This document shows positions 10,565 to 22,339 of a stretch of DNA of 64,000 nt, piece after piece. Below the pieces are notes generated by a model. That model had not been told where the DNA came from and made no database searches. It worked only from the letters and a program-made list of their open reading frames with translations. Numbering within the stretch: position 1 is the first letter of the stretch; every line of letters starts with the position of its first letter. A program made the position numbers and the translations under genes. Source of the stretch: Limanda limanda (lineage: Eukaryota; Chordata; Actinopteri; Pleuronectiformes; Pleuronectidae); NCBI RefSeq assembly GCF_963576545.1, contig NC_083639.1, positions 21,236,118 to 21,300,117 on the forward strand, in the 5' to 3' direction.

Positions 10565-13500
10565 CTATGTACGGCTGTATTTTAGGAGGTAGGGCTTCTC
10601 AATCAGCACAGTCAGCACGTAGCTCCCCACCAGCGTCAGCACCACATGGCCAAGGAACATGTACATCTAATGAAGAGAGAAGACACAGTGCACTAAGTTA
10701 AATAGTATATATACCGTATATAAAGAAAGAGACAACTCTGCGTCAGATGTGGGTTTTATCGAACCAAATGAAACAAACCACTTACAAAGTTTAAGTCTGT
10801 GTAGTGGATCGGGGTCTCTTGCAGGCCTAGATAGATGTTCATGATAATAGGATGTAACAGGTAGCAGGCAAAACTCATGTTGGAAAGTGGAAGCCAGAAA
10901 CCCAATGACAAGAAGCTCTTGATAAAACCTAGAGAATCAGAAATTTAAAATACATTCATATATTTGCTTTCATGTGTAAAATATCTTACTTATTACTTAA
11001 CAAGAAATGTACACACATGCTACCACTGATCACAGCTTGTTCTTAAACAATTTTGCTTTTCATGTTAAGGGTAATTTGGGCTTAAAGCTCAGATTGGTAA
11101 TCCTGGTAAAGCAGAGCAGGCTACAGTTTGAAAAAATTGCAACGATAAATCCTACATCCTCCCATTGTCAAAGCCACGCCCCCAAAATACATGAACACAT
11201 CACTAACTGACAACTTCCATTACTTTCATGCCAACTGCTGTGATGTATGACACCCCAGACCCAGATGACTTTATTTATAGATTGAATATTTCAACAACCA
11301 ACAGTTTTTTGGACTCAGGACTCGGGTTTTGTTTACCTCCATAACCTTCCTCGCAGGCCACTATGATCCAGGTCACAGCCAAAGCCCAGAGGGGTCTGTG
11401 CAGTCCTTGATAGAAGGCATGTGGCAACGACAGAGAGGTTGGCGTCTCCTGTAGGACGTAGGCTAATCCAACCACCACAGCCATAAGTGAAAGACAGCAG
11501 AACCAACCAAGTGCAGCCTGCCACTGCAGCAACAGCAAGAACAGCAACAGATCAAGATCACACATGAGGGCAGCATTGTGACTTTTATTTGTATCTGATA
11601 TTACAAACAAGCATATAATTCTTGTTGAAACAATATGTGAGGTGCCTTTTAATATAATCATGCATACTTACCTTCTGCTTTAGGACCTGATCTTTCTTTG
11701 TGGTCAAGTATATTGCAGTCAAGACCCCTATTAAAAATGGCCCATATCTTGTGTAGGGTTTCATATAGTAATGTGATGCATAATCCAAATTGAACCTACA
11801 AAAATGAACGAATAAGATATTTTTTTAATTCAAAAGAAACAGATGGAATGGCTAGTTTGCTTTTACTATCTTTTACATTGGATTCTACAGTAACGACGTG
11901 TCAGTGTCAACAGACATATTTATGGAATTATTAGATAGATTTGGTTCCTATTTGCATTCGCACTGGACCACAATCTTACGGTGTAGATGGATGGAAGACG
12001 GGCAGCTGCAGGAGCGCAGTCGTGATGACACCAGCAGCAATGGTCATCAGCATCAGGCCTCCTGCCACAGCCGCAAACACACCTTTGTTCCTGATAAACA
12101 CCAGATAGGATGGGTAGGATTACGTGTGTGAAATGCGGTGGCTGTTTTAAAACACTACTAATGATAAAATATATTTTGAAATGATATGAAAGCACAGTGG
12201 ACATACAATTTGTAAAAATAGAGCAACAGTGGAGTGGTGGCATAGCACTGGAAGTCAAGAGACAAGTACCATGCCCACGAGATGGTCTGGAGAGAGACAA
12301 GAAACAAATACAGTGGGTCAATAAACATGAAAATACATTTCCAACAGACAGCCAGAGACAGGTTAAAATTAGTACCTGTTGTGAGGTTGGGAAAAAATTG
12401 CTAATCAACAGGATGTTCGTCCACAAGTACGTCTTACAGCCCACCGTTATCGTCTTGATTTTGAACCAGTCTGGCCCCCCCCGTACTAAAGAGGTGAGGC
12501 CATAGGTGAAACACAGGATGAACAGATGCAGTGGCTGAATCCTGTAATGAAAGAAAGAAACAGTTAAATCGACATTGGTTCTGAGATCACGTTTTAAATG
12601 AAGGGCGTCGAGATTCTGATGAGAAAAAATGACTTTGTGACACTGACAGATTTGCATGAGTTGATTGGGTGAATTGATGAATACACTTTACCTTTTAATC
12701 CTGTTTAAGAGGTAGCTGGCCACCATAGAGATGCTCAGTTTGCCATCAGCCCTATTAATGGAGTTTAGCAGAGACCTGGCACTGAGCAGACCCCTGAAAC
12801 ACAGAAGCTGCCTTTAAACTAACCCTTAACCCTTTTTCAGATATATTGGATTATAACAGCTTTCAGGCATGAACACCAGAATATAATATCCAGAAATTGG
12901 TTATTCTTCAGAACTCTTCCTTATACATATTAGGAACGTAGCAGGAGATTGTCCGACACATTCACAACAACAGGAAAAATCGTAAATATTTGTGTACTCT
13001 TTAAGTTATGCGTACTTTGCGTGTTAGAAATGTCATCAACACGCCCACTTTCTTGAACTTTCAATATATTTTACTGTTGTATTCTCACATAGGCCAACTC
13101 GGACATTTTCCTGGCCCTTTTAATTAAGGGGCTGACAGGGGAAATTCTGGAACTGCCTCGAACCCGCTTGTCGATTCCCCCACTGTCTTTACGTTTCTCC
13201 TCACCCCAGCACCAAAAAGCTGTCAACAGCCAGAAAAACAGGTCCAGCGGAGTCAATCACATGGAGAGGGTTGCTTTTTACTGCTTTCTCCCAAGGTTTC
13301 TTGTTATCTGCAACAGAGATGATACAATATAGGTACAATGATATGTGAGTAATGGGGAGAATTCCGAGCTGAAGGAGCAAATACCAGTATCTCATACCCG
13401 GGTTGAAAAAGACAGCAAAGGAGGTGGAGTGGCCACACATGATCCAGAACAGGCTGAGGACACGGATGCCGTTCAGGGAGGAGTAGCCTGTGATGGATGA

Positions 13501-15970
13501 GGAGGTGCTCAGGACACCTTGGCTGGTATTCTGAAGAGAAAGTGCCTCCAGGCCCCGGTTCACACAGCTTCGAGGAAAACACAGTGGTGCGTGGCTGGTG
13601 CTATCTATAAGGACAATATAAAAATTTTAAAAAAGAAGCAATCTATAAATATAAAGATTTGGCTACTGCACCTTGAAATTATTAATGAAATTTTCTTGCG
13701 CATAAATTACTTTTATATGTGGTTTCAAAATGTAACAGCTGCTCTGTTGTGGTTGCATATATAAAGTTTATTTAAGTACAAAGTGAAGCTGTTTATTAGG
13801 GTTTTTTAAAGTATCAATACTTGATACTTTTCAATAACGTGTGTTTAAAAATTATGCAATCTCCATAAATTTCACTTTTGATGGTATCGAAGAAAAGAAC
13901 CAAAGCAAATTAACTGATCCTCAACCTGTGGCTCTTTTATAGTTTGTTGTGGCTTTTTACAGTTTTTAGTGTAAATCCATTACTTGTACAATTTGATGAC
14001 TTAATTAAGAATTAAATGGATATGTATTGTATATGTATATGACCCTCACCTATTGTCACAACTTTTGGGTTGTGACAGAAAGAGTAGGGTCGCAAATATA
14101 AATTTATATATATATTTTTCTTCGTCAGGTGGCTGACGATGAAGCGTTGTTTTTTATACATTCTTATCAAAGTCTTTGTTTAGTTTTGGTATCATTACAA
14201 CCCTAGTTCAGTGTCTATTTCATTATCTATTTTCTGTTGATCTTGCAGTCACAACTTGCAACATGTTCCTGTGAACTTACCCTTTTCCTCTAGGGTGCCA
14301 CTGTTCCTTTCACTGCCAGAGGAGCCATTGCTCTTCAGGGTCCCATAGGGTCCCATAGGGTTGAGGTCAGTGTTTATAGAGGAAGATTCAAGAGAAGGAC
14401 TGACCTCCCTGTGCTTTTTCCACCTTATTATAGCGGTGAGCAGGGTGGCGGCAAGAGGAATCGTGACCATCACGCAACACACAACCCTACAGGAGAAAAG
14501 GTGCCAGTATTTTAGATGGAGTGTAGAATCCCTCAGATGAAGTCCTGCACATGTAAAGAACCACTTTTCCAGTTCAATACTCATGGAAATAATTCAGTAG
14601 CGAGTACACTGACAGGCAGATGATATCGAATGCATCTGGGGAAACGGTGTTGGACAAACAGTGGGTCATCAACAGGGCCTGAGCGGTTTGATTGACCAGG
14701 ATGGAAGGAAAAGGAGGAATGAGGGACGTCTGATCAATCTGAAGTCTCCCTGTTAAAAAAGTCAAGATGTCAAGATAACAAAATTTCACCAAATAAACTG
14801 AGTGAATCAAGACTTTTAGAATCACTGACCGTATAGCACCAGCATTTCCACATCCTCTTCCCTGCAGGAGTCAGGAACACAAATACCCACAAAATAGCGG
14901 ACTGCTTCCTAGGTAAGTAAAAACACTGCAGTTGAAATAGAAATCTCCCATCCTTGTAGCTAGATGCCAGGACAAGTTTCCATCTCTTAAAATGACGGTT
15001 CATGTTGTTACCTGCTGAAGAAGCACCTGGCAGTACTCTCCAGAGAAGGTGGAGCTATGGGCAGACTGACACTGCTGCCGCGAGCCATGCAGCTGGTTAA
15101 CATTACCTCCTTTAACATTGCTGCCCATCTTTCCAAATGCATCATACACTGATAATAAACACAAATACAAAAAAAATTATATTGTATTAACTTTCTTTAA
15201 CATTGCTAGATAGGGCTTTTTTTCAGCATTTGCCATGGTTTGTCTGGCATATTTATTGGACTGATGTTAATGACAATTTGCTGCAGATCTAAAAATAAAT
15301 CCAGATCCAGTGAATTCAAACTTTGATCTTAACAGAGTAAATCTTTCAAACTTATATAAAATCACATACATGAATAGTTATTTATTAAATTCAGTTTCAT
15401 TTTATGAAAAAAATGTTAATAATAATAATAATAATAACAATCAATATAATAATAATGAAGAGTAATTGAATAACTTTGTTTTCAGAACCTATTTCATGCA
15501 TAAACAAGCATCTAAAAGTGTCTTAAAAAGAAAGAGGCAAAACATTGTTAAAAATTAAATATTAAATATTAGATAGTCAACAAGTAAATAAAATGATATA
15601 TCTATCTAACTACAATAATTAGGATTTATAACCACTGGCCTCATAACTTTACAGTTTGTAGTCCTGCACATATTTTTGTAATCTAAGAAAACCAATGTCT
15701 TTGTGGGCAACTTTTCTTTTTAAATCTATTGTCTCAAATTTGGAACTATCAGAAATCTCACATTGTCTATTTTCATAATTAATGTATTTCTTTAAAAAGG
15801 CAGCATCACTTACTGCGGACAGCATATTCCTGTGGTCTCTCCTGGTTTAGTTCCCAGAGGAAAGCGTTTGTGTCCTCCTCACATTTTGTAGTCACATGGA
15901 TTACCTGTGTGGTTTCCAGCTCTAAACTAGACCCTGCAAACAGAAAGAACACCAAAAAACCCAGAGCCAT
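10565..15970 (-). CDS. oacyl: O-acyltransferase-like protein (NRF-6 type), complete 15-exon gene
   Basis: Coding exons: 15970-15814, 15148-15012, 14908-14830, 14749-14614, 14486-14281, 13604-13398, 13307-13205, 12793-12692, 12541-12376, 12286-12207, 12090-11980, 11795-11672, 11523-11337, 10928-10786, 10666-10565. They sum to 2040 nt, a 679-residue protein; all junctions are GT-AG and in phase. Residues 1-17 form a signal peptide. Next comes a Cys-rich NRF domain (YDAFGKMGS near residue 54; VPDSC near 110), then a first membrane segment near 168-190 and a Ser/Thr linker. The acyltransferase-3 domain opens with GIRVLSLFWIMCGHS, whose Arg286 and His297 form the family's R-x10-H motif. Many membrane helices follow. 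This family is predicted to move acyl groups in membranes; the substrate is unknown. The 3' end of a znf532-type gene lies 680 bp upstream. The start is the ATG preceding the signal peptide. Confidence 0.93.
12900..13060. repeat. Dispersed repeat fragment in an oacyl intron
   Basis: Contains ACGTAGCAGGAGATTGTCCG and GAAATGTCATCAACACGCCC blocks. Blocks of this type also occur near 2660 and, inverted, at 58430-58455. It lies in the intron between oacyl exons 7 and 8. Confidence 0.4.
15416..15436. repeat. (AAT)n microsatellite
   Basis: Short AAT trinucleotide run in oacyl intron 1, seen directly. Confidence 0.8.
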
Positions 15971-16573
15971 TTTCAGGACTGAATGAATATCTTAGTAGAG
16001 GAGAGTTTAAATAATATAGGAAGGGACACACCCTTTTCAGAGAGGTCACATTAAGTAATCCTCTGGCTGGACTTACAGTGGCAAAGGCAAACATCCCCAC
16101 CTGCAGGTGTGAGAAAGATTGGTTTACATGAGGAGGCTGACAGAGAGATCCAGGCTTTGTGATTATGTCCCAGTGCAAAATCAACTTAGTTTTGTGGTCC
16201 CATGATTACCACTGGGACTCCAGATGATTTATCATATATGTGAATTTCACGTTTGAAAAATCCTTAAATATTCACAGAAGAAGAACTCCCCTTGAATTTG
16301 AGCTTTTATCTCAATATTATTTTAACTGTAAATCCGAAGTTAAAATATGGGGAAAGAAATACCACAGACAGTCCACTATCTGACCACTAGAGGTAAAGCT
16401 TGTCCTAAAATTGCATTTACCAGGCAACAGTGATGGAAAATACCGGCACTAATTTAGTATGAAATAGTTTCAGTCAAGTCAGTTATAGTTAATGAGCTTA
16501 GGAACTATTTGCCTACACACCAGCTACACTTCCCATCAGACTGGTGGAATGGTTGGCATAGAAAAAGGCAATA

Positions 16574-16579
16574 TTTATT
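16574..16579 (-). terminator. Candidate poly(A) signal after zinc-finger exon E
   Basis: AATAAA on the minus strand about 70 nt beyond the stop codon at 16650. This supports exon E as a genuine 3' end. It also places the oacyl start about 600 bp further along the same strand. Confidence 0.6.
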
Positions 16580-16649
16580 GTGTACATTATGTACAGCATA
16601 ATCACCAAGGTACTGTATGTTGTTTGCAATGTTAAAAAGTGAGTTATTC

Positions 16650-17044
16650 TCACTTCTCAGCTGCACTCAGTCTCTTAGACTTGATAAAGGCCATTACATG
16701 TGTCCTCATGTGAGTGTTCAGGTTTCCTTCAGTTTCAAACATCTTCCCACACACTTTGCATTTGGTGATGGGTTTCCCATCGTTGTTCTCGTCCGTAACG
16801 TCCAGCTGGTTCTCCCTCTGACTCACATCATCATCCCTGGCACGTCCGTAGTATCTGGCGAGGCCGTGCGGCTCCTTCAGCCGATGAACGATGAAGAGGT
16901 GTCGGGACAGTGATCGGTTGGAGGTGTAGCACAGGCCGCACTCCTGACACTGGTAGGACGAGCCATCGGAATTGTGCTGGGGAATGTGTTTGTGGAAAGC
17001 GGCGATGTCCTCTGAGGTGAAGCCACAAACCGCACACTTGTGAC
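16650..17044 (-). CDS. znf532: Zinc-finger protein (ZNF532/592/687 family), terminal exon E
   Basis: The last exon has an acceptor TTGCACCCAG at 17045-17046 and a stop at 16650. It encodes three C2H2 fingers: HKCAVCGFTSED...HKHIPQH, YQCQECGLCYTS...RHLFIVH and TKCKVCGKMFET...NTHMRTH. The end AFIKSKRLSAAEK is nearly the C-terminus I recall for ZNF532. The residue after MRTH is Val, where I recall Gly. The exon needs a phase-1 upstream neighbour, but exon D just upstream ends in phase 2. Joining D to E directly therefore breaks the frame, and one family exon of roughly 70 residues between them is missing. Confidence 0.85.
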
Positions 17045-17098
17045 CTGGGTGCAAAACTAGCAGTTAGGCATGTATTATGCAAGTGTGGGTGTACTCAC

Positions 17099-17211
17099 GG
17101 GCATGTGTAGACTTTCCGCAGCCCCTTGTGTTTGAGACAGTTGTGTCGACAGAGACTGTGAGAGGAGCTGAAGGACTTGTCACACTGTCGACATGGGTGC
17201 TTCTTCAAGAT
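17099..17211 (-). CDS. znf532: Zinc-finger protein (ZNF532/592/687 family), exon D
   Basis: This 113-nt exon has a CATTGTAG acceptor and a CC|GTGAGT donor. It starts in phase 0 with ILKKHPCRQCDKSF, a C2H2 finger, and ends LRKVYTC plus two bases. Its start fits exactly onto exon C (...HEHAK, phase 0), as in ZNF532, where the corresponding stretch reads HGK then KKHPCRQC. Exon C is however at 4572-4883, on the far side of oacyl in the transcribed direction. Only 54 nt separate D from E. Confidence 0.83.
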
Positions 17212-18410
17212 CTACAATGTGAGCATGAGACTGTTTAGTCTAGCGAAACACACAGCCCTATTCTTCTGAATTTACAACCAGACTGCAAACAGTTGGAGTC
17301 CACAGCCATTTTTCTTTCAAACTGATGGTCACAAATAATGTCATAATCCATGTTTATCTGGAGTTCCAGATATTTGAACCAGCAACCCTTTGGTCCCAAC
17401 CTTCTCTGAAAAATGTAACATACATTTCTAAAACTTTTATTTTGATGATATCAAATTTTAATTTAAAGTTTTTCCTGCTAGGATCAGAGACAGAGAAAGA
17501 AGACAGTGTCCATGTTCATCATTGAGGAAAGAAGAAAATAAAACATTATCAAATGAATATGAGGGCTTGAGTAGAACTACGCTAAACAAACAATCTTCAT
17601 ATCTTGTTCATATGGAGAACACTTATTATTTTCACTATGCTGAAGCCTGTAAAGTACAAAAAAACTCCACCATTCTTGACTTGATATGGTATGAAGGGGC
17701 CCTCTGGTGGTTCAGCAGAGCCAAGTAAGAACTGAGTGCTAAATCTGCTCATTAAGACAATGTGTGGGAGGATCAGGTAAAGAAATGCAGCAACAACATG
17801 TGCTAGTTATGCATGTTAGGGTGCTGGAGGTGTTTGACGAGAATAGCACTTACACTCTGGAAGCTATGTTCATCATGTGCCTCTATGAAACAGCACCAAT
17901 ACATGTTCAACCCATTCCCTCAACTGCCATATTTCCAAGCAACCTTTACGTTTGAAGTGCTTGGTAATCTTGTATTTGGCCTGAGACATATCAAAGGTCA
18001 GTATTGTCCCTGGGACATTGACATGATCTGGTGCCAGAGGTGGAACAATAGGAGAAAAGGGTGTGGAGAGATAATTTTACAATATCTCAATCATTGACCT
18101 ACATCATAGATATGAGTGCATCCAGCACATTGGTAAACAACTGGCTGTAAAGTTAAATTTGATGTTATATTTTTCAAAATTAGACACATCAGTTTTTGCT
18201 TACTGACTATGGGGGATCCTGCTGAAGCCACACAGAGCATATGGATGAGACGACTGCAGCACGATGCAGCACACAAGGAGTGTCAAGACTCCGATGTGGT
18301 TTCTTAGCAACAGTACACAGCAGGATATCATTCCTTATCATTCCTTATACAAGAGTATATTACTGGCCCTATACATGGGTCATGAGTCTTAATCTCAGTC
18401 TGTGGGCAGT
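17212..18410. other. Non-coding stretch upstream of exon D
   Basis: Where the preceding znf532 exons and its large 5' exon should lie on the minus strand, I find none. The frames here are short and unconserved in look. The missing exon between D and E is also absent from this stretch. Confidence 0.5.
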
Positions 18411-19869
18411 CAAGTAAGATATCTGTACTTTTACTCAAGTATGGCTTTCAAGTACTTTATACACCACTGCTTGTTTGATACAAACGTCCTGAATAACAGA
18501 GTTGCACAGATCACCTTTTAATATTATTAATAATATATGTGAAGAGACTGTCTGATCAAGTTAATGTTAATTATTCCTCGAAGTAATTATTAACAATGAT
18601 TTCCACAACAATGATTGTAGGAAACAGATATAATAATACATGCAACATTTATTTCTGTTAAACTGTTTCAACTTTGCCTAAATTCAACTTAATTGAAGTA
18701 CTTTTGGTGACATTTATCACTACATGCCTCCATCAGTCTGTTCTTTTTCAAAAGTAGATAAAAAATAACCACTTATAAGCACTTTGTTACAAGATGATAA
18801 AGCTCAACCAAAAATAACACATGCATATGACTGGGGTGTAATGTTTCTAAGTGTCTTCTTCATTTTTTGGGTCTCATACTGTCAGCTGCCAGAGTTTTCA
18901 GACCTAAAATCCATAAAGTCTCTCCTCATGTCCTCCTTCATTCACTGTGAACCCAAGAGCAAGACAGGCTTCATGTTGTGGACTACTGCATATTCACGCA
19001 CACAATTAAGGTTTTTTTAGTGGACCTCGCCAAATGGAACCCTGGGTAATCAGGCCCAGTTTTCCACTCACTATAATGCCAATATAATTTTTGCAAAGAT
19101 ATTATATATCTATATATTGCCAATTCCAATCTTTAGCCGCCCTTTGTGCTGACTCAACACAACTTAGAAGCTGTTGAGTCTTTATATATATATTGTACAA
19201 ACTGGCTAATGTGTACAACTTCAAGCAGGGTTGTGTCTTCACTTTGTTGTCCCTACAGGCAAGATACCCTACAGGTGTATTGTCACCCTGCTTCAAACAA
19301 ATGCAAACACAAACACAGGCCCATTCAGTGAAGATAGTCTAATGATAAATAAACAGGCTTACATGTAGATGCGTGGACAAGCTGGCGGGCAGATATACAG
19401 GCAGGTAAACATCCAGGCAGTTACAAAATACAGCTAATAGACACAAAAGGTTAATTTGGTCTAATAGTGTTCTTAGGTAGAATCAAGAGGCACTTGTTTA
19501 TTCTGTTGTGTTGATTCTTTGTTGTCTCTAGAAGTTCAGATGCACTTGTCCAATACTTTTTTAACCTCAGCATCTCGGGTTCAAAATTTGTAAAATTATA
19601 CAATATATATATAGTGTTGTTATAATTTTTCAGTCAGTTGAAATAAATCCTGAACTGAACAATTTTGGGTTGTTTTGTGTCTGTATATGCCTACTATAAA
19701 AAGCACTTAGCATTTTTAATTTTGGTACTTGTACTTTTACTTTTGATACTTAAGTACATTTCAACACCAGATACTTTTGATACTTAAGTACATTTAATAT
19801 GAGCAACTCTAAGACTTTTACTCAAGTCATTTTCTGACAGGTGACTTTTACTTTTACCGGAGTCACTTT
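18411..19869. repeat. Tandem unit 1 (1459 bp)
   Basis: First full unit of a head-to-tail duplication, beginning CAAGTAAGATATCTGTAC. It is nearly identical to unit 2. Differences seen include a 7-T versus 6-T run near 19012, which alters an open frame there, and ATAATAATAC versus ATATTAATAC near 18632. The unit contains the dispersed repeat also found at 8403-8850. It also holds a GTACTTTTACTTTTGATACTT-like block that resembles DNA-transposon termini. No gene is recognised in it. Confidence 0.93.
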
Positions 19870-21327
19870 CAAGTAAGATATCTGTACTTTTACTCAAGTA
19901 TGGCTTTCAAGTACTTTATACACCACTGCTTGTTTGATACAAACGTCCTGAATAACAGAGTTGCACAGATCACCTTTTAATATTATTAATAATATATGTG
20001 AAGAGACTGTCTGATCAAGTTAATGTTAATTATTCCTCGAAGTAATTATTAACAATGATTTCCACAACAATGATTGTAGGAAACAGATATATTAATACAT
20101 GCAACATTTATTTCTGTTAAACTGTTTCAACTTTGCCTAAATTCAACTTAATTGAAGTACTTTTGGTGACATTTATCACTACATGCCTCCATCAGTCTGT
20201 TCTTTTTCAAAAGTAGATAAAAAATAACCACTTATAAGCACTTTGTTACAAGATGATAAAGCTCAACCAAAAATAACACATGCATATGACTGGGGTGTAA
20301 TGTTTCTAAGTGTCTTCTTCATTTTTTGGGTCTCATACTGTCAGCTGCCAGAGTTTTCAGACCTAAAATCCATAAAGTCTCTCCTCATGTCCTCCTTCAT
20401 TCACTGTGAACCCAAGAGCAAGACAGGCTTCATGTTGTGGACTACTGCATATTCACGCACACAATTAAGGTTTTTTAGTGGACCTCGCCAAATGGAACCC
20501 TGGGTAATCAGGCCCAGTTTTCCACTCACTATAATGCCAATATAATTTTTGCAAAGATATTATATATCTATATATTGCCAATTCCAATCTTTAGCCGCCC
20601 TTTGTGCTGACTCAACACAACTTAGAAGCTGTTGAGTCTTTATATATATATTGTACAAACTGGCTAATGTGTACAACTTCAAGCAGGGTTGTGTCTTCAC
20701 TTTGTTGTCCCTACAGGCAAGATACCCTACAGGTGTATTGTCACCCTGCTTCAAACAAATGCAAACACAAACACAGGCCCATTCAGTGAAGATAGTCTAA
20801 TGATAAATAAACAGGCTTACATGTAGATGCGTGGACAAGCTGGCGGGCAGATATACAGGCAGGTAAACATCCAGGCAGTTACAAAATACAGCTAATAGAC
20901 ACAAAAGGTTAATTTGGTCTAATAGTGTTCTTAGGTAGAATCAAGAGGCACTTGTTTATTCTGTTGTGTTGATTCTTTGTTGTCTCTAGAAGTTCAGATG
21001 CACTTGTCCAATACTTTTTTAACCTCAGCATCTCGGGTTCAAAATTTGTAAAATTATACAATATATATATAGTGTTGTTATAATTTTTCAGTCAGTTGAA
21101 ATAAATCCTGAACTGAACAATTTTGGGTTGTTTTGTGTCTGTATATGCCTACTATAAAAAGCACTTAGCATTTTTAATTTTGGTACTTGTACTTTTACTT
21201 TTGATACTTAAGTACATTTCAACACCAGATACTTTTGATACTTAAGTACATTTAATATGAGCAACTCTAAGACTTTTACTCAAGTCATTTTCTGACAGGT
21301 GACTTTTACTTTTACCGGAGTCACTTT
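19870..21327. repeat. Tandem unit 2 (1458 bp)
   Basis: Second full unit, directly adjoining unit 1 without spacer. The near identity indicates a very recent duplication, ongoing homogenisation, or an assembly duplicate. The 100-codon frame at 20243-20545 is also present, shortened by the T-run change, in unit 1; it has no protein-like features. Confidence 0.93.
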
Positions 21328-21870
21328 CAAGTAAGATATCTGTACTTTTACTCAAGTATGGCTTTCAAGTACTTTATACACCACTGCTTGTTTGATACAA
21401 ACGTCCTGAATAACAGAGTTGCACAGATCACCTTTTAATATTATTAATAATATATGTGAAGAGACTGTCTGATCAAGTTAATGTTAATTATTCCTCAAAG
21501 TAATTATTAACAATGATTGTAGGAAACAGATATATTAATACATGCAACATTTATTTCTGTTAAACTGTTTCAACTTTGCTTAAATTCAACTTAATTGAAG
21601 TACTTTTGGTGACATTTATCACTACATGCCTCCATCAGTCTGTTCTTTTTCAAAAGTAGATAAAAAATAACCAAATAACCACTTATAAGCACTTTGTCAC
21701 AAGATGATAAAGCTCAACCAAAAAGAACACATGCATGTGACTGGGGTGTAATGTTTCTCAGTGTCTTCTTAATTAGTTTGGTCTCATAGAGTTTTCAGAC
21801 ATAAAATACACACTTGTCTCTCCTCATGTCCTACCACATTGACTGTGAACCCAAGAGCAAGACAGGTTTC
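21328..21870. repeat. Partial, more diverged third tandem unit
   Basis: Continues the same sequence for about 540 bp, then loses similarity just after AAGACAGGTTTCATC. It carries more differences than units 1 and 2 show between themselves: a missing TTCCACAACAATGA-type segment near 21511, an extra CCAAATAA near 21671, and a deletion near 21790. This copy is therefore older, or marks the original element end. Confidence 0.85.
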
Positions 21871-21949
21871 ATCGTACTTTCTGTTCAACTTGGTTTTTGA
21901 ACACTGTCTGTTTGTCCCTGACCGGCTGCTTCACGTGAACGATGCTCTC

Positions 21950-22330
21950 TCCACTGTGTGTGTCTCTGAGTGAGTGGGTGGGGGCGGGGCGGAGCCCCGG
22001 GGCCTGAGTGTGTGCGCGACGTGCACGTCACTGCACAGGAGCCGCTGCAGAGGAGCTGAAGCCGCGGGCTGCTGACCACTGGCTACGGCGAAAGAGCGAT
22101 TTGTTTACTGCTCCGCCGTTAAAGAGATGCAGACGTCAAAACATTATTAGTCTATTCCATCTCTATTCTCCAGCTCTATTCCCATCCAGAGAGTTTTTTC
22201 TCTCCACTGTCGCCAAGTCTTTGTTCATTGTGGGACTGCTTCTCTAATAGTGTAAGGTCTCAACCTTACTATGTGAAGTGGATTGAGATCATGTATGTTG
22301 TGATATGGCGATGGTGATAGGCAGATTTAT
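21950..22330. repeat. CpG-rich block and adjoining dispersed repeat
   Basis: A GC-rich segment (21960-22140, with GGGGCGGGGCGG) is followed by GAGAGTTTTTTCTCTCCACTGTCGCC...TTCATTGTGGG at 22188-22235. That second part recurs, inverted, at 41770-41870 (TTTTCTCTCCACAGGTGCC...GCTCATTGTGG on the minus strand). The GC block could be a CpG island, but nothing nearby looks like a first exon. Confidence 0.45.
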
Positions 22331-22339
22331 CTTGTGACC

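Noticed and set aside
11920..12657. A 245-codon minus-strand open frame
   Set aside because: It runs through oacyl exons and introns; only 12541-12376 is read in the correct frame and the rest is intron or shifted.
13201..13563. A single continuous exon
   Set aside because: It spans two oacyl exons (13604-13398 and 13307-13205) separated by a short in-frame 90-nt intron with good GT-AG signals; family alignment favours splicing.
20243..20545. 100-codon frame in the tandem unit, also present as 78 codons at 18784
   Set aside because: A one-base T-run change truncates it in the sister unit, and it overlaps a dispersed repeat. Near identity reflects recent duplication, not selection.
21950..22140. 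CpG island as promoter of a hidden gene
   Set aside because: No first exon, splice donor or downstream coding exon could be tied to it, and the flank matches a dispersed repeat.
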